This document shows, piece by piece, positions 1-10,895 of a stretch of 64,000 nucleotides of DNA. Positions within the stretch are counted from its first letter, which is position 1. Each line of letters begins with the position of its first letter. The translations under genes and the position numbers were made by a program. Source of the stretch: RSA11 sp036564135 (GTDB lineage Bacteria > Actinomycetota > Thermoleophilia > Solirubrobacterales > 70-9); the NCBI GenBank assembly GCA_036564135.1, contig DATCLC010000069.1, positions 1-64,000 of the forward strand. The letters are read 5' to 3'. Under the pieces are notes generated by a model, which saw nothing but the letters and a program-made list of their open reading frames with translations, searched no databases and had not been told where the DNA came from.

Positions 1-192
1 GCCCGCTACCGCGCCGCGGACGCAACGGCGCTGCGGGCTGCGCTCGCGGCAGGCGAGTCCGTGACGGCGGCCGCGCTCGCGCTCGGCCCCGAGCTCGTCA
101 GGGTCGAGCCCGATGCCGCGTTCAACGTCAACACGCCCGAGGACCTCGCCCGCGCGGAGCGGTTGGTGAGCGAGCGGGCCCGCCCTTCCTAG
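1..192 (+). CDS. mobA: Molybdenum cofactor guanylyltransferase MobA, C-terminal end (partial)
   Basis: The window opens inside this gene; 63 codons remain before the TAG at 190-192. The tail reads FNVNTPEDLARAE, matching the conserved F-N-N-TPEDL motif near the end of MobA-type nucleotidyltransferases, which attach GMP to molybdopterin in the cytoplasm. The convergent moaA gene 275 nt away supports a molybdenum cofactor role. Only the C-terminus is visible, so another NTP-transferase of the same fold (for example MobA/CofC-like) cannot be excluded. Confidence 0.7.
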   Translation, partial: ARYRAADATALRAALAAGESVTAAALALGPELVRVEPDAAFNVNTPEDLARAERLVSERARPS

Positions 193-236
193 GCGGCCCC
201 CGCGCACGCAGCGCGAACGGTAGGCGGCCGCGGCCC

Positions 237-455
237 TCAGGGGCGCGGCGGAGCCACCCCGCGGGCAAGCTCGAGCGCGCCCGCCACGTCGCGGCCGGCG
301 CGCGCGGCGAGCCAGCACGCGATCGGCGCCGCCTGGCGCTCCGAGGCGTGCGCGGCCGTCGCCGCGAGCTCGAGCAGCCCCTCGATCTCCTCGGGCGAAG
401 GCGGCTCGACGCCGAGGCGCTCGGCGAAGGCAGAGAGCCACTCGTCGCGCGTCAC
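237..455 (-). CDS. Small DUF6457-type protein next to moaA
   Basis: A 72-residue acidic helical protein beginning (V/M)TRDEWLSAFAERLGVEPPS. The GTG at 455-453 was chosen because AGGAGGT lies just upstream; that Shine-Dalgarno overlaps the stop of moaA, whose last base is at 467, so the two are probably co-transcribed. Short proteins of this type (DUF6457) are commonly found beside molybdenum cofactor genes. The molecular role is unknown. No membrane segment or metal-binding motif is seen. The family assignment is from memory of the motif pattern. Confidence 0.7.
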   Translation of the reverse strand: MTRDEWLSAFAERLGVEPPSPEEIEGLLELAATAAHASERQAAPIACWLAARAGRDVAGALELARGVAPPRP

Positions 456-466
456 GGCGCCACCTC

Positions 467-1468
467 CTAGCCGCCGATGGCACTCATCGTGCGCGGCGGC
501 GGCACGAAGCCGGGCTCGTTCACCCGGTGCTTGAGCTCCTTGCGCCACGCCGCTGCGCGGATCAGCTCGGCGAGCTCCTCGTCGCTTGCGCCGGCGCGCA
601 GCGGCTCGCGCAGGTCGGTCTCGCGCAGCGAGAACAGGCAGGTGCGCAGGCGCCCCTCGGCGGTCAGCCGCAGCCGGTTGCAGTCGGCGCAGAACGGCTC
701 GGAGACGGGGTTGATGAAGCCGATCTCCCCCGGCCCGTCGGCGAAGCGGAAGACGCGGGCCGTCGCGTGCGGCTCGCGGGGCAGCTCGACGAGCGGGTGG
801 CGGGTCTCGATGAGCGCGCGCAGCTCGGCCCCGGTGAGCACCGCTTCCGGCGACCACGAGCGGTCGCCGTCGAGCGGCATGAACTCGATGAAGCGCACCT
901 GGTAGTCGCTCGAGCGCGCGAGCTCGCAGAACCGCCAGACCTCGTCCTCGGTGAAGTCGCGCATCGCGACCGCGTTCACCTTGATCGGGCGCACGCGCTC
1001 GTGCCGGGCGATCGCCGCGAGCCCCTCGAGGACCTGCGGGAGCGCGTCGCGCCGGGTGATCTCGTGGAAGCGGTCGCGCGCGAGCGAGTCCACCGAGACG
1101 TTGACCCGGTCGATCCCGGCCTCCACGAGCGCGTCGGCGTAGCGCTTGAGCAGGTAGCCGTTCGTCGTCAGCGCGAGGTCCTCGATCCCCTCGATCCCGC
1201 GCAGCATCCGCACCAGCTCGGGGAAGTCCCGGCGCGCAAGCGGCTCGCCGCCCGTGAGGCGCACGTGGGTGACGCCGAGCTCCGCGAAGATCCGCACGAG
1301 GCGGGTGATCTCCTCGAACGTGAGCAGGTCGGAGCGCTCCAGCCAGCGCATCCCCTCCGCCGGCATGCAGTAGCGGCAGCGGAAGTTGCAGCGGTCGGTG
1401 ACCGAGACCCGCAGGTCGGTGAGGGCGCGGCCGTGCGCGTCCCTGAGTGGCCCTGCCTCGGCGCTCAC
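467..1468 (-). CDS. moaA: GTP 3',8-cyclase MoaA (radical SAM)
   Basis: MoaA performs the first step of molybdenum cofactor synthesis, converting GTP to 3',8-cyclo-GTP. The 333-residue product has the radical-SAM CxxxCxxC motif at Cys27, Cys31 and Cys34, the C-terminal cluster ligands at about Cys260, Cys263 and Cys277, and ends in the Gly-Gly tail typical of MoaA. The GTG at 1468-1466 gives the usual family length; the open frame extends further upstream to 1621, but that extension is Arg/Pro-rich and lacks conserved features. It lies immediately upstream of the DUF6457 gene and converges on mobA. Confidence 0.93.
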   Translation of the reverse strand: MSAEAGPLRDAHGRALTDLRVSVTDRCNFRCRYCMPAEGMRWLERSDLLTFEEITRLVRIFAELGVTHVRLTGGEPLARRDFPELVRMLRGIEGIEDLALTTNGYLLKRYADALVEAGIDRVNVSVDSLARDRFHEITRRDALPQVLEGLAAIARHERVRPIKVNAVAMRDFTEDEVWRFCELARSSDYQVRFIEFMPLDGDRSWSPEAVLTGAELRALIETRHPLVELPREPHATARVFRFADGPGEIGFINPVSEPFCADCNRLRLTAEGRLRTCLFSLRETDLREPLRAGASDEELAELIRAAAWRKELKHRVNEPGFVPPPRTMSAIGG

Positions 1469-1698
1469 CCCCCAATGATTGCGCGCCGGGCCGACGGGCG
1501 TCGGGCGAGGCTCCGGATCGGGCGCCGGCCGGGGCCCTCGACATCGCGGAGAACCGCGGCGCTCGAACTTTGGACACGCGGACAATCGCCCCTTATCCGG
1601 CCGGACATAGGCTTGCCGCACCCTTCAGGTAGCGATCGACACAGCAGCGGCGCGCCCCCGTCGAGGGGCGCCCGCGCGCGAGGAGGCCATAACCGAAC

Positions 1699-3843
<2,145 letters not shown>

Positions 3844-3894
3844 CGGGGGTCAGCCGCGCGCGGGCCCGCGCGGCGGGGGTCTCAAGGACGGGAG

Positions 3895-3934
3895 GCGCGC
3901 CGACCCGGCAGGGGGGTCGGCGCGCTTTCCTTTT
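3895..3934 (+). terminator. Rho-independent terminator of glnN
   Basis: A perfect 11-bp GC stem, GCGCGCCGACC (3895-3905) with GGTCGGCGCGC (3915-3925), closes a 9-nt loop and is followed by TTTCCTTTT. It starts 52 nt after the glnN stop. The rest of 3844-4015 holds nothing else recognised. Confidence 0.85.
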
Positions 3935-4015
3935 GCGCGGGCAGGCGACCGGGCTGGGCGAGCATCGCGGCCTACGCGCCCGGTGGGTGCGGATCGCGCC
4001 CGGAGGGAGGGGCAG

Positions 4016-4345
4016 CTACCGCTTGTCGAGCTCGCGGACGATCACCGTGCGGCCGTCCTCGAGGCGGTAGACGCGGCCGATCTCGGTGCCGCGACCCACG
4101 ACCCGCTCGCCCGGGTCGAGCTCGAGCTCACGCACCTGCTCCCCCGGGTCGGCCGTGACCTGCTCGGTGCGCTCGCGCTGCTCGGGGTCGTTCTGCTTGA
4201 GGATGTCCGTCATGTTCACCGAGGCGAGCGCGGCGAGCAGGAAGGCGACCGCGAGGACGATCCCGAGGTCGAACAGGTTAACGAGGCCGTCGAGCGGGTC
4301 GCCGGCCCGGTCCTCGTTGCGCCGCGCACGCGCCGAGACCTTCAC
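4016..4345 (-). CDS. DUF2149-type membrane protein, ExbD-like partner
   Basis: A 109-residue protein with one N-terminal membrane segment (about residues 20-43, GLVNLFDLGIVLAVAFLLAAL) followed by a charged, presumably extracytoplasmic domain. The DPLDGLVNLFDLGIV pattern matches DUF2149 proteins, which accompany MotA/TolQ/ExbB channel proteins. It overlaps the upstream ExbB-like gene by 4 bp (ATGA) and is the last gene of the nine-gene heme operon. The layout of one helix plus an external domain resembles ExbD/TolR, although no direct homology is claimed. I infer it is the second subunit of a proton-driven motor energising some step of heme uptake. Confidence 0.75.
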   Translation of the reverse strand: MKVSARARRNEDRAGDPLDGLVNLFDLGIVLAVAFLLAALASVNMTDILKQNDPEQRERTEQVTADPGEQVRELELDPGERVVGRGTEIGRVYRLEDGRTVIVRELDKR

Positions 4346-5028
4346 GAGCCCCTCCCGGCGACAACCTGGGCAGTGCCGCGCGTGCCGGCGCCGTTCGCGC
4401 TCGCGGCAGGAGCCGACGGCGACGTCAGGCGGGCGGCCGCGTACTCGAGGTCCGAGTAGTCCTGCCCGTAGAGGCGGTCGCGCACGAGCGAGATCCCGAA
4501 GGCGATCGCGCCGACGAGCAGCCCGGCAACGGTCACGCTGAACGCGACCCGCAGGTTCTCGGTGAGCTGCTGGACGTCTCCCTGGGCGAGGCCCGCCAGC
4601 GCAGGCGAGAGCGGGATCAGCGTACCCATCAGGCCGAGCGCCGGCCCCATGCGCACCAGGATGCGGGTGCGCTCCAGCCGCCGCAGCGATCCGTACTCGA
4701 ACTCGGCGAGCCGCTTCGCGATGCGCGCCTCGGCGTCGGGGCGGCGGACGTCGTCGAGGATCCCCATCGCCGTGGCCCGCGCCGGGGCGCTGTGGGCGAT
4801 CGAGAGCAGCGCAGCCCGAGCCGCCGTCTCGTCGCCGCGGGCGAGCGCGTCGCGCGCCGCATCGACGGCCGCCTCGAGCCGGTGCAGGCTGCGCGGCGAG
4901 CGGCGGACCAGTTCGGTCACGAACGCACCGGCCTCGACCAGCACGAGCGCGAGCGCGAGCAGCGCCGCGGCCAGCACCGGGATGCGGAGCGCCTCCGCGA
5001 CGTCAAACAGGAGTTCCTCTACGACCAT
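4342..5028 (-). CDS. MotA/TolQ/ExbB-type proton channel protein
   Basis: A 228-residue membrane protein with an N-terminal helix (about 15-40), a cytoplasmic region (about 45-135) and two more helices in the conserved block GPALGLMGTLIPLSPALAGL and SVTVAGLLVGAIAFGISLV. That block is the hallmark of the MotA/TolQ/ExbB family, whose members conduct protons to drive a partner. The ATG overlaps the end of the PKD gene by 10 bp and the stop overlaps DUF2149 by 4 bp. In diderms such channels power TonB; why one lies in a heme operon of a likely monoderm is an open question. Confidence 0.85.
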   Translation of the reverse strand: MVVEELLFDVAEALRIPVLAAALLALALVLVEAGAFVTELVRRSPRSLHRLEAAVDAARDALARGDETAARAALLSIAHSAPARATAMGILDDVRRPDAEARIAKRLAEFEYGSLRRLERTRILVRMGPALGLMGTLIPLSPALAGLAQGDVQQLTENLRVAFSVTVAGLLVGAIAFGISLVRDRLYGQDYSDLEYAAARLTSPSAPAASANGAGTRGTAQVVAGRGS

Positions 5029-6161
5029 GGGTTGATTCGTCCTTTCGGTTGCGGAAGCTTGCCGAGCTCGCGCAGGGTTCCCACGCCGAGCAGCGCGCCC
5101 GTCACCAGCGCGCCCCAGACGGCGCCGGGCACGGAGAAGCCGTTCTCCTCCTCGTTGAGCTGGCCGGTACGCGCCGAGATCGAGGGGCTCTCGGCGACGG
5201 CCCTCTTCGCGTTCTCGGGCGCGTCGAGCAGCTCGCCTTCGACCGGCTCGGTGCCCGGGGCGGGCTCGGGTTCGGGCCTCTTGTTCGGGGCCTCGGGCGC
5301 GCCGCGGTCATCCCCCACGCTCGCCGGGCCCGCGCCCTGGCCGTTGTCGTAGGGCCCGGAGTCCGGGGCGCGCTTGTGGCGGTTACGCCCGCCGCCCTCG
5401 CGATTGGGATCCTTCTTCCCCTTCTTCGGAGGAGGGCCCACCCGGACCTCGACGACCGTACTTCCTCCGCCTGAGCCCCCTACGGCGGACCCCTTGTACA
5501 CGGTAAGGGCCACGTGGTAGCTCCCGGGCTTCCTGTACCGGTGCGTGACCACCCGCCCGGTGGCACCCGAGCCGTCATCGAACTGCCACACGTACACGAG
5601 TTCCTCGCCCGCCGGGCCCGTGGCCGTCGCGCTGAAGGTCACCTTCTCCCCCGGCCTCACCCGGTCAGGGCTCGCGGCGGCCTCGACCTCGATCACGGCG
5701 CCGTAGCGAAGGAGCACGCGCAAGGGGCTCGCTGCGAACGAGTCGCCGGCGTTTCGGTCCGAGCCGTTGGCGACCGGCCGCAGGAAGCGCGTCTGATCGG
5801 CTTCCTTCCAGACGACCGGCACCCTGCCGCCGTAGCCGTCCTCGACCTGGTGGATGTCGAGCACGACCCGGGACCCGTCGGGACGCACCACCTCGACGCG
5901 CTGGTAGTTGCCGCCAAAACCCGTCTGGCGGATGACCCACTCGAGCGAGAACCCGGTGACGGTCTCGGTGCGCTCGCCGGATGCCGAGCGGATCGTGTAC
6001 TCCTGGTTGACGACGTCCTCTTCGCCACGCGGCAGATCGACCTCCACGCTCCCCCCGGTGGGCGGCTCCACGACCACATCCGCGGCGCTCGCCCCCGGCG
6101 CGAACGCGAGGGGCAGGGCGAATGCCGCGGCAGCAGCGAGTGTCCGTAGCGCGCGTTTCAT
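5019..6161 (-). CDS. Secreted PKD-domain protein with C-terminal membrane anchor (heme operon)
   Basis: A 380-residue protein. Residues 1-26 form a signal peptide ending ASA. Then comes a beta-rich domain of unknown family (about 27-145) and a PKD domain (about 150-235) with VWQFDDGSGATG and HRYRKPGSYHVALTVY. A long Pro/Lys/Arg/Glu-rich linker (about 240-330) follows, and near the C-terminus a hydrophobic segment, VPGAVWGALVTGALLGVGTL. The ATG overlaps the upstream HtaA-like gene (ATGA). The topology (external domain, long linker, one membrane helix, next to an ExbB-like gene) suggests a cell-wall-spanning partner of the proton channel. That role is inference; no TonB homology is seen. Confidence 0.8.
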   Translation of the reverse strand: MKRALRTLAAAAAFALPLAFAPGASAADVVVEPPTGGSVEVDLPRGEEDVVNQEYTIRSASGERTETVTGFSLEWVIRQTGFGGNYQRVEVVRPDGSRVVLDIHQVEDGYGGRVPVVWKEADQTRFLRPVANGSDRNAGDSFAASPLRVLLRYGAVIEVEAAASPDRVRPGEKVTFSATATGPAGEELVYVWQFDDGSGATGRVVTHRYRKPGSYHVALTVYKGSAVGGSGGGSTVVEVRVGPPPKKGKKDPNREGGGRNRHKRAPDSGPYDNGQGAGPASVGDDRGAPEAPNKRPEPEPAPGTEPVEGELLDAPENAKRAVAESPSISARTGQLNEEENGFSVPGAVWGALVTGALLGVGTLRELGKLPQPKGRINPWS

Positions 6162-7360
6162 TCGCCCCCCTCCGGCACGGTGAAGCTCACGGTCATCCAT
6201 CCGAAGCCAGCGCCGGGCGGGTAGTAGCGCGCGAGGGGCGAGGCCTCGGGGCCGTGGGCGTTGGTGAGCGGGATTCGCTCGTACGTGTAGGTGACGCCCT
6301 CGGGCCCGGCCTCCACGGTCGGCTCGAGATCGCGCCGAGCGAAGTCCCCGGTCACCGCGAGCCGCGAGCGCTCCGGGTCCCTCCAATACTCGACGTAGTC
6401 GTGGATCAGCCGGCCGCCGCCGTCCGCGGTCACCTCGACGATCGGGTCGTAGGCCCCGACGTCGAGGTGGTGCGCGGTCATCTCGAAGCGCACCGACCCG
6501 CGCAGCCGCAGGGAAGCGGCACCCGTCACCGGGTCGAACCAGCCCTCCGCGAACGCCGCCGGCCCGTAGATGACCGTGTAGGGCAGCGGGACGGAGGGCG
6601 GAGGATCGCTGCACGGCGTCGAGAGGTGCGGCGGCGGGTACGCCACCGGCTCCTCGAGCACGGCGCCGTCCGCCGCGCTCACGCCAGGCCCACCTGCCGA
6701 GTGCACGTAGCAGACGAACGACTCGCGGATCCGCCAATGGAGCTGCGCCTCGCTCACGTCGACCGCGGTCTCGGGCCGCTCGAGCAACTCTGGCTCCGCC
6801 TCGGAGGGCGGGGCGAGCGGGAGCGTGCCGCGCACCCGCACGCGCCCGAGGCCCCTCGGCAGCCGCCGTACGCGCAGCCTGCGCTGCAGCTCGCGGCGAA
6901 GGTAGCCGTCCAGTCGCAGCTTCCCCGACGTATCGACCTCGCCGGTGATCGGGTTGAACGGCGCCACCTCATCGACACCGCGCAGGCGGCCGAGCGTGTA
7001 CTGGGTACCGCGCAGCCTGGCGGTCAGCAGGGCACGTCCGGCCTGGATCGTCGCCGCGAGCGACTGCAGGCGCACGCTGCGGCGGCGCCTGCCCTTGCGC
7101 GCGGTCAGCTTCAGCGCGCCCTTCAGGCGCACGCGTGCGATCGAGCTCACCTCGCCGCTGCGGATCGGCAGCGTGACTGCGCGGCCGCGGCGCCTCGCCG
7201 GCGCCACCGCACGCAGCTTCACGTTCTGCGCACCCAAGGCGCGCGCCGCGTGCTTGCCGAGGCGGAGCTTTGCCGTGTTCGGCGAGTCCGCGTGCGCGGC
7301 GGCACCTCCCAGCAGGAGGGCCGCCACGACGGCCGCCAAGAGCCCAGCGAGCAGCCTCAC
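6158..7360 (-). CDS. HtaA-domain-like secreted protein (second copy)
   Basis: A 400-residue secreted protein. GTG 7360-7358 is preferred: it overlaps the hmuV stop as GTGA, has GAGGGGGAG upstream, and puts a good signal peptide first (LLAGLLAAVVAALLLGGAAAHA). The first half (about 25-200) is Arg-rich beta sequence. The second half contains LHWRIRESFVCYVHSAGG, GWFDPVTGAASLRLRGSVRFEMTAHHLD and a final beta region, matching the W-ESF-Y and FE-H signatures of HtaA heme-binding domains. Family members bind heme at the corynebacterial surface. No sorting signal or C-terminal helix is visible, so how it is retained is unclear. Confidence 0.7.
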   Translation of the reverse strand: MRLLAGLLAAVVAALLLGGAAAHADSPNTAKLRLGKHAARALGAQNVKLRAVAPARRRGRAVTLPIRSGEVSSIARVRLKGALKLTARKGRRRRSVRLQSLAATIQAGRALLTARLRGTQYTLGRLRGVDEVAPFNPITGEVDTSGKLRLDGYLRRELQRRLRVRRLPRGLGRVRVRGTLPLAPPSEAEPELLERPETAVDVSEAQLHWRIRESFVCYVHSAGGPGVSAADGAVLEEPVAYPPPHLSTPCSDPPPSVPLPYTVIYGPAAFAEGWFDPVTGAASLRLRGSVRFEMTAHHLDVGAYDPIVEVTADGGGRLIHDYVEYWRDPERSRLAVTGDFARRDLEPTVEAGPEGVTYTYERIPLTNAHGPEASPLARYYPPGAGFGWMTVSFTVPEGGE

Positions 7361-8184
7361 CGCAGCTCCCCCTCGAGCTCGCGGGCGGCCCCGAGCCAAT
7401 CGACGCGCAGCGCCGTGTGCCCGGCCTCGTCCGCGTCGAGGCGCGCCTCGACCTTCCAGACCTCGCGCAGGCGATCGGGCGCGAGCACCTCCCGCGGCTC
7501 GCCCGAGGCGACCGTGCGGCCATCCGACATCACCACCACCTCGTCGGCGAGCGCCGCGGCGAGCGCGAGGTCGTGCACGACCAGCAGCACCGCCAGTCCC
7601 TCCTCGGCGAGGTTTCGCAGGAGCCGGGCGACCGAGACGGTCGCCCCGAGGTCGAGCTGCGACGTGGGCTCGTCGGCCAAGAGCAGGGGCGCTTCCTGCG
7701 CGAGCGCGATCGCGATCTGCACGCGCTGGAGCTCGCCGCCGGAGAGCGTGGTGAGCCGGCGATGCGCGAACCGCGCGGTTCCGGTCCGCTCGAGCGCCCG
7801 CTCGACGGCGTCACGGTCGCGGCGGGTGGCGCGCGCGAGCGGCCGCAGGTGCGGCGAGCGGCCGATCCTGACCGCCTCCGCGACCGTGATCCCCTCGGGC
7901 ACGCGCGGGCGCTGCGGGACGAACGCCCGTAGTCGGGCGAGGCGCCTGCCCCGCGTGCGGCGGACGTCGTGGCCCATGCACCGCACCTCGCCGCGCGCCG
8001 GGCGCAGGATCCCGGCCGCGGCGCGCGCGAACGTCGACTTGCCCGCGCCGTTCGGGCCCACCAGCGCGACGAGCTGACCCCGGTCCACGCGCAGGCTCGC
8101 GCCGTGGAGGATCGGCGCGCCGCCGAGGCGGACGTACACGTCGCGCGCGTCGAGCGCGGGCTCGTGTCCGCTCGCCACCGTCAC
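7357..8184 (-). CDS. hmuV: Heme/iron ABC transporter ATPase (HmuV type)
   Basis: A 275-residue cytoplasmic ATPase with Walker A GPNGAGKST (residues 43-51), signature LSGGELQRVQIAIALAQ, Walker B LLLADEPTSQLD and the switch His in LLVVHDLALAAALAD. Length and sequence style fit FepC/HmuV/BtuD ATPases that power heme, siderophore or B12 importers. The GTG overlaps the permease stop as GTGA; an upstream extension of the open frame runs through hmuU and is not real. The HtaA and HugZ-like neighbours favour heme as substrate over a siderophore. Confidence 0.88.
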   Translation of the reverse strand: MTVASGHEPALDARDVYVRLGGAPILHGASLRVDRGQLVALVGPNGAGKSTFARAAAGILRPARGEVRCMGHDVRRTRGRRLARLRAFVPQRPRVPEGITVAEAVRIGRSPHLRPLARATRRDRDAVERALERTGTARFAHRRLTTLSGGELQRVQIAIALAQEAPLLLADEPTSQLDLGATVSVARLLRNLAEEGLAVLLVVHDLALAAALADEVVVMSDGRTVASGEPREVLAPDRLREVWKVEARLDADEAGHTALRVDWLGAARELEGELR

Positions 8185-9185
8185 GCCGTCCTCCGCAGAA
8201 GCCACAGAAACAGCGGGACGCCCAGCACGACCATGAACGGCCCGACGGGCAGCACGGTCGGGGCCGCCACGTTGCGGGCCAGCACGTCGCCGGCCGTAAG
8301 CAGCGCGGCGCCCGCCAGCGCCGAGGCGGGGATCACGAAGCTGTGGCTCGAGGTGCCCCCGGCCATGCGGACCAGGTGCGGGACGACCAGGCCGAGGAAG
8401 CTGAGCAGCCCGACCAGGGCCGCCGCCGCGGAGGCGAGCACGGCAGCGCAGATCCCCGCGCCCAGGCGGATCAGCTGCGGACGGCTGCCCAGCGAGGCCG
8501 CGACGTCGTCGCCGAGCGCGAGACGATCGAGCGGCCTGATCAGGACCAGGGCGAGCGCGAGCCCGACGACGAAGTACGGCCAAAACGACTCGAGGTCGAT
8601 CCAGGCGTTCGGCGTGAGCCCGCCCGCCATGAAGAAGACGACCGACTGGACGCGGTCCGGGAACGCCGTCATCAGACCGGTGGTGGCCGCGCCGAACAGG
8701 GCGGCGACGGCGATGCCGGCGAGGATCACCTGGGTCACCCCGCCGCGGTTGCGCCCGGTCCACGCGATCGCGAAGACCACGGCCGCCGCGACCAAGCCGA
8801 ACACCAGCGCGCCGACCGGCAGGAGCGCCACCGAGCCCGGGAAGGCCAAAAGGATAAGCGTGGCGCCGAACCCGGCGCCCGCGGTCACGCCGATCACGTC
8901 CGGCGAGGCGAGCGGATTGGCCAGCGCCCCCTGGAGCACGGCGCCGGCCACGCCCAGGGCCGCGCCCACGGCGACCGCCTCGACCGTGGTCGGCAGCCGG
9001 ATGTCCATCACGATCTTGCGCTCGGGGCCATCGGCGAGGTCGCCGAACAGCGCGTCGATCACGGTGGCCAGCGGAATATCGACGGCCCCGATCGCAAGCG
9101 AGGCGCCCACGGCCGCAAGCAGCGCGACGAGCGCGGCCACGATGACCGCGCTCCGGCGCGCGACTGTGGTGACCGTGAGCGCCAC
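8181..9185 (-). CDS. hmuU: Heme/iron ABC transporter permease (FecCD family)
   Basis: A 334-residue integral membrane protein with about nine or ten hydrophobic helices. FecCD/BtuC signatures are clear: DIRLPTTVEAVAVGAALGVAGAVLQGALANPLASPDVIGVTAGAGFGA near residues 60-110 and LLSFLGLVVPHLVRM near 265-280, the latter contacting the ATPase. It starts with GTG at 9185, 7 nt after the hmuT stop, and overlaps hmuV by 4 bp. It forms the membrane channel of the importer. Confidence 0.9.
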   Translation of the reverse strand: MALTVTTVARRSAVIVAALVALLAAVGASLAIGAVDIPLATVIDALFGDLADGPERKIVMDIRLPTTVEAVAVGAALGVAGAVLQGALANPLASPDVIGVTAGAGFGATLILLAFPGSVALLPVGALVFGLVAAAVVFAIAWTGRNRGGVTQVILAGIAVAALFGAATTGLMTAFPDRVQSVVFFMAGGLTPNAWIDLESFWPYFVVGLALALVLIRPLDRLALGDDVAASLGSRPQLIRLGAGICAAVLASAAAALVGLLSFLGLVVPHLVRMAGGTSSHSFVIPASALAGAALLTAGDVLARNVAAPTVLPVGPFMVVLGVPLFLWLLRRTA

Positions 9186-9192
9186 CGTCGGC

Positions 9193-10068
9193 TCAGTTCT
9201 TCAGGAACTGCCTGCGGACCATCCGGATCGTGGCGGCCACGTCGGTCCCGGCCTGCAGCAGCGTGTTGTGCGAGGTGACGTACACGCGACCGTTCACGCC
9301 GGCGTTCGTCTCGCCGATGTAGGGGTGGTTGCGCAGGTACTCCGCGATCTCCTCGCGTTGGTCGGCGCGCCCGTGAGGCACGGCGATGACCACGTCGGGG
9401 TTGATGGCGAGGATCTTCTCGTTGGAGAGCTGCGCGAACCCGCCGCTGATCATGAAGCCCTCTCCATCGGGCGTCAGCCCGCCGGTGAGCAGACGCGCGC
9501 CCGCGGCGGTCACCAGGTCCCCGCCCCAGCTGTTGCGCAGGAACGCGTACGGCGTCTGCCCGACGCCCAGGATCATGAGCACCTTCGGGCGCGAGCGGAT
9601 CTTGCGGCGCGCCTTCTTGATCGCGCGCTGGGTCTTGCGGGCGAGCTTCTTCGCACGCTTCGCCTTGCCCACGACCTTGCCGATCGCCCGGATCTTCTTC
9701 GGGACCTGGCGGACCCGAGCCGGATCCTTCTCGACGACCTTGATGCCGAGCCCGCGGATCGCCGAGTGGCCGGCGCGCCAGGTCCGCTCCGAGAAGACGA
9801 GGTCCGGATCGAGCTTTGCCAGCTGCTCGAGGTTCGGTCCGTTCGAGGCGTGCGAGAGCGGCAGCCGGATCGCGCCGCGCAGCTTGCGGTGGTACTTCAC
9901 GGCGCCCGGGGTGAGGCCGACGGCGACCGGCTTGACGCCGAGCTTCACCAGCGTGTTCGCGGCGAACGGCGTGAGCGCCACGATCCGCTTCGGCTTCGCG
10001 GCCTCGGCCGGCGCGGCGAGCGCAGCGCTGGCGGCGAGAACTGCGAGGCAGGCGAGCGCGCGCCTCAT
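9193..10068 (-). CDS. hmuT: Heme/iron ABC transporter substrate-binding protein (HmuT-like)
   Basis: A 291-residue type III periplasmic-binding-fold protein. It has a Sec signal ending around AEA (residue 23) and no lipobox cysteine, unusual for a monoderm receptor, which normally needs a lipid anchor. The body has PKRIVALTPFAANTLVKLGV, LAKLDPDLVFSE, an unusually Lys/Arg-rich linker helix (about 130-165) and LLTGGLTPDGEGFMISGGFAQLSNEKILAINPDVVI. Its ATG overlaps the HugZ-like stop (ATGA). Possible retention through HtaA proteins or the permease is speculation. Confidence 0.82.
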   Translation of the reverse strand: MRRALACLAVLAASAALAAPAEAAKPKRIVALTPFAANTLVKLGVKPVAVGLTPGAVKYHRKLRGAIRLPLSHASNGPNLEQLAKLDPDLVFSERTWRAGHSAIRGLGIKVVEKDPARVRQVPKKIRAIGKVVGKAKRAKKLARKTQRAIKKARRKIRSRPKVLMILGVGQTPYAFLRNSWGGDLVTAAGARLLTGGLTPDGEGFMISGGFAQLSNEKILAINPDVVIAVPHGRADQREEIAEYLRNHPYIGETNAGVNGRVYVTSHNTLLQAGTDVAATIRMVRRQFLKN

Positions 10069-10895
10069 CGGGTCACCTCCCCCCGGGCGCGGCGGGCGAG
10101 CTCGACCGTCGCCTCGCGCAGCCCGGCCGCGTCGTTCACGGGCTGGGCGAACGCGACGCGGGCCGGCGCCTTGCCGCGCGGCGTCTCGATCGCCAGCTCG
10201 AGGCCGTAGCGGTCGATGCCCGTGCAGCGGGCGTGCGTCGCGTCCGGGTAGCCGGCCAGCGCCCGCGCGATGTTGAGCAGGGCGTCAGCGTGGTCGTCGT
10301 TCAGGTGCGCGGCCGCCGCCTGTGCCGCCGGCCGCGTGGGATCGGGCTGCGCTGCCGCGTACTCGGCGGCGCCGGCCGAGTCCATGCGGCCGTAGCCGCC
10401 GACCCAGCGCACGCGCTCGACGCGCAGGACCCAAAGCGAGAAATCGCCGAAGCTCTCGTACGCGGCGGCGCTGGGCACGGCCTTCAGGTGAGCGTCGCGG
10501 GCGTGCTCGGCGAATTCACCCGTGGGGCGCTCCATGCTGCCGACGAGCGTGACGCGGCCGTGCGCGAGCGGCTCCTGGTCAGTCCACGCCTCAGCGACCA
10601 CCAGGCTCGCCCGCGGGTCGCGCGCGACGTTGCGGCCGTGCTCAGCCAGCGTCGAGAGCATGAACACGGGCGATCCGTCCGGCAGGCAGCCGTAGGTGGC
10701 CAACGACGCCCACGGGTTGCCGTCCGCGCTCAGGGTCGCGAGCGCGCCCGCCGAGTGCGCGGCGACCATCGTGCGCGCGTGCTCGGCAACGGTCGGCCCG
10801 GTCGCCGGCGCCGGCGGCGTCAACGGGGGCGGCGGCTCCGGGAGGTCGAGGCCCTCCGGGATGGCGTGCGGGTTGTAGGCCTGGATCGTCGTCAT
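10065..10895 (-). CDS. HugZ-like heme-associated protein (split-barrel plus DUF2470)
   Basis: A 276-residue cytoplasmic protein. Residues about 35-180 resemble the FMN-binding split barrel of the pyridoxamine-phosphate-oxidase family (GALATLSADGNPWASLATYGCLPDGSPVFMLSTLAEHGRN). Residues about 195-275 match DUF2470 (HLNDDHADALLNIARALAGYPDA...IDRYGLELAI). This combination is that of HugZ/HutZ, which degrade or handle imported heme. ATG 10895 overlaps the htaA stop as ATGA. Its place between htaA and hmuT makes heme oxygenation or heme trafficking likely. The heme-ligand histidine was not identified. Confidence 0.82.
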   Translation of the reverse strand: MTTIQAYNPHAIPEGLDLPEPPPPLTPPAPATGPTVAEHARTMVAAHSAGALATLSADGNPWASLATYGCLPDGSPVFMLSTLAEHGRNVARDPRASLVVAEAWTDQEPLAHGRVTLVGSMERPTGEFAEHARDAHLKAVPSAAAYESFGDFSLWVLRVERVRWVGGYGRMDSAGAAEYAAAQPDPTRPAAQAAAAHLNDDHADALLNIARALAGYPDATHARCTGIDRYGLELAIETPRGKAPARVAFAQPVNDAAGLREATVELARRARGEVTR

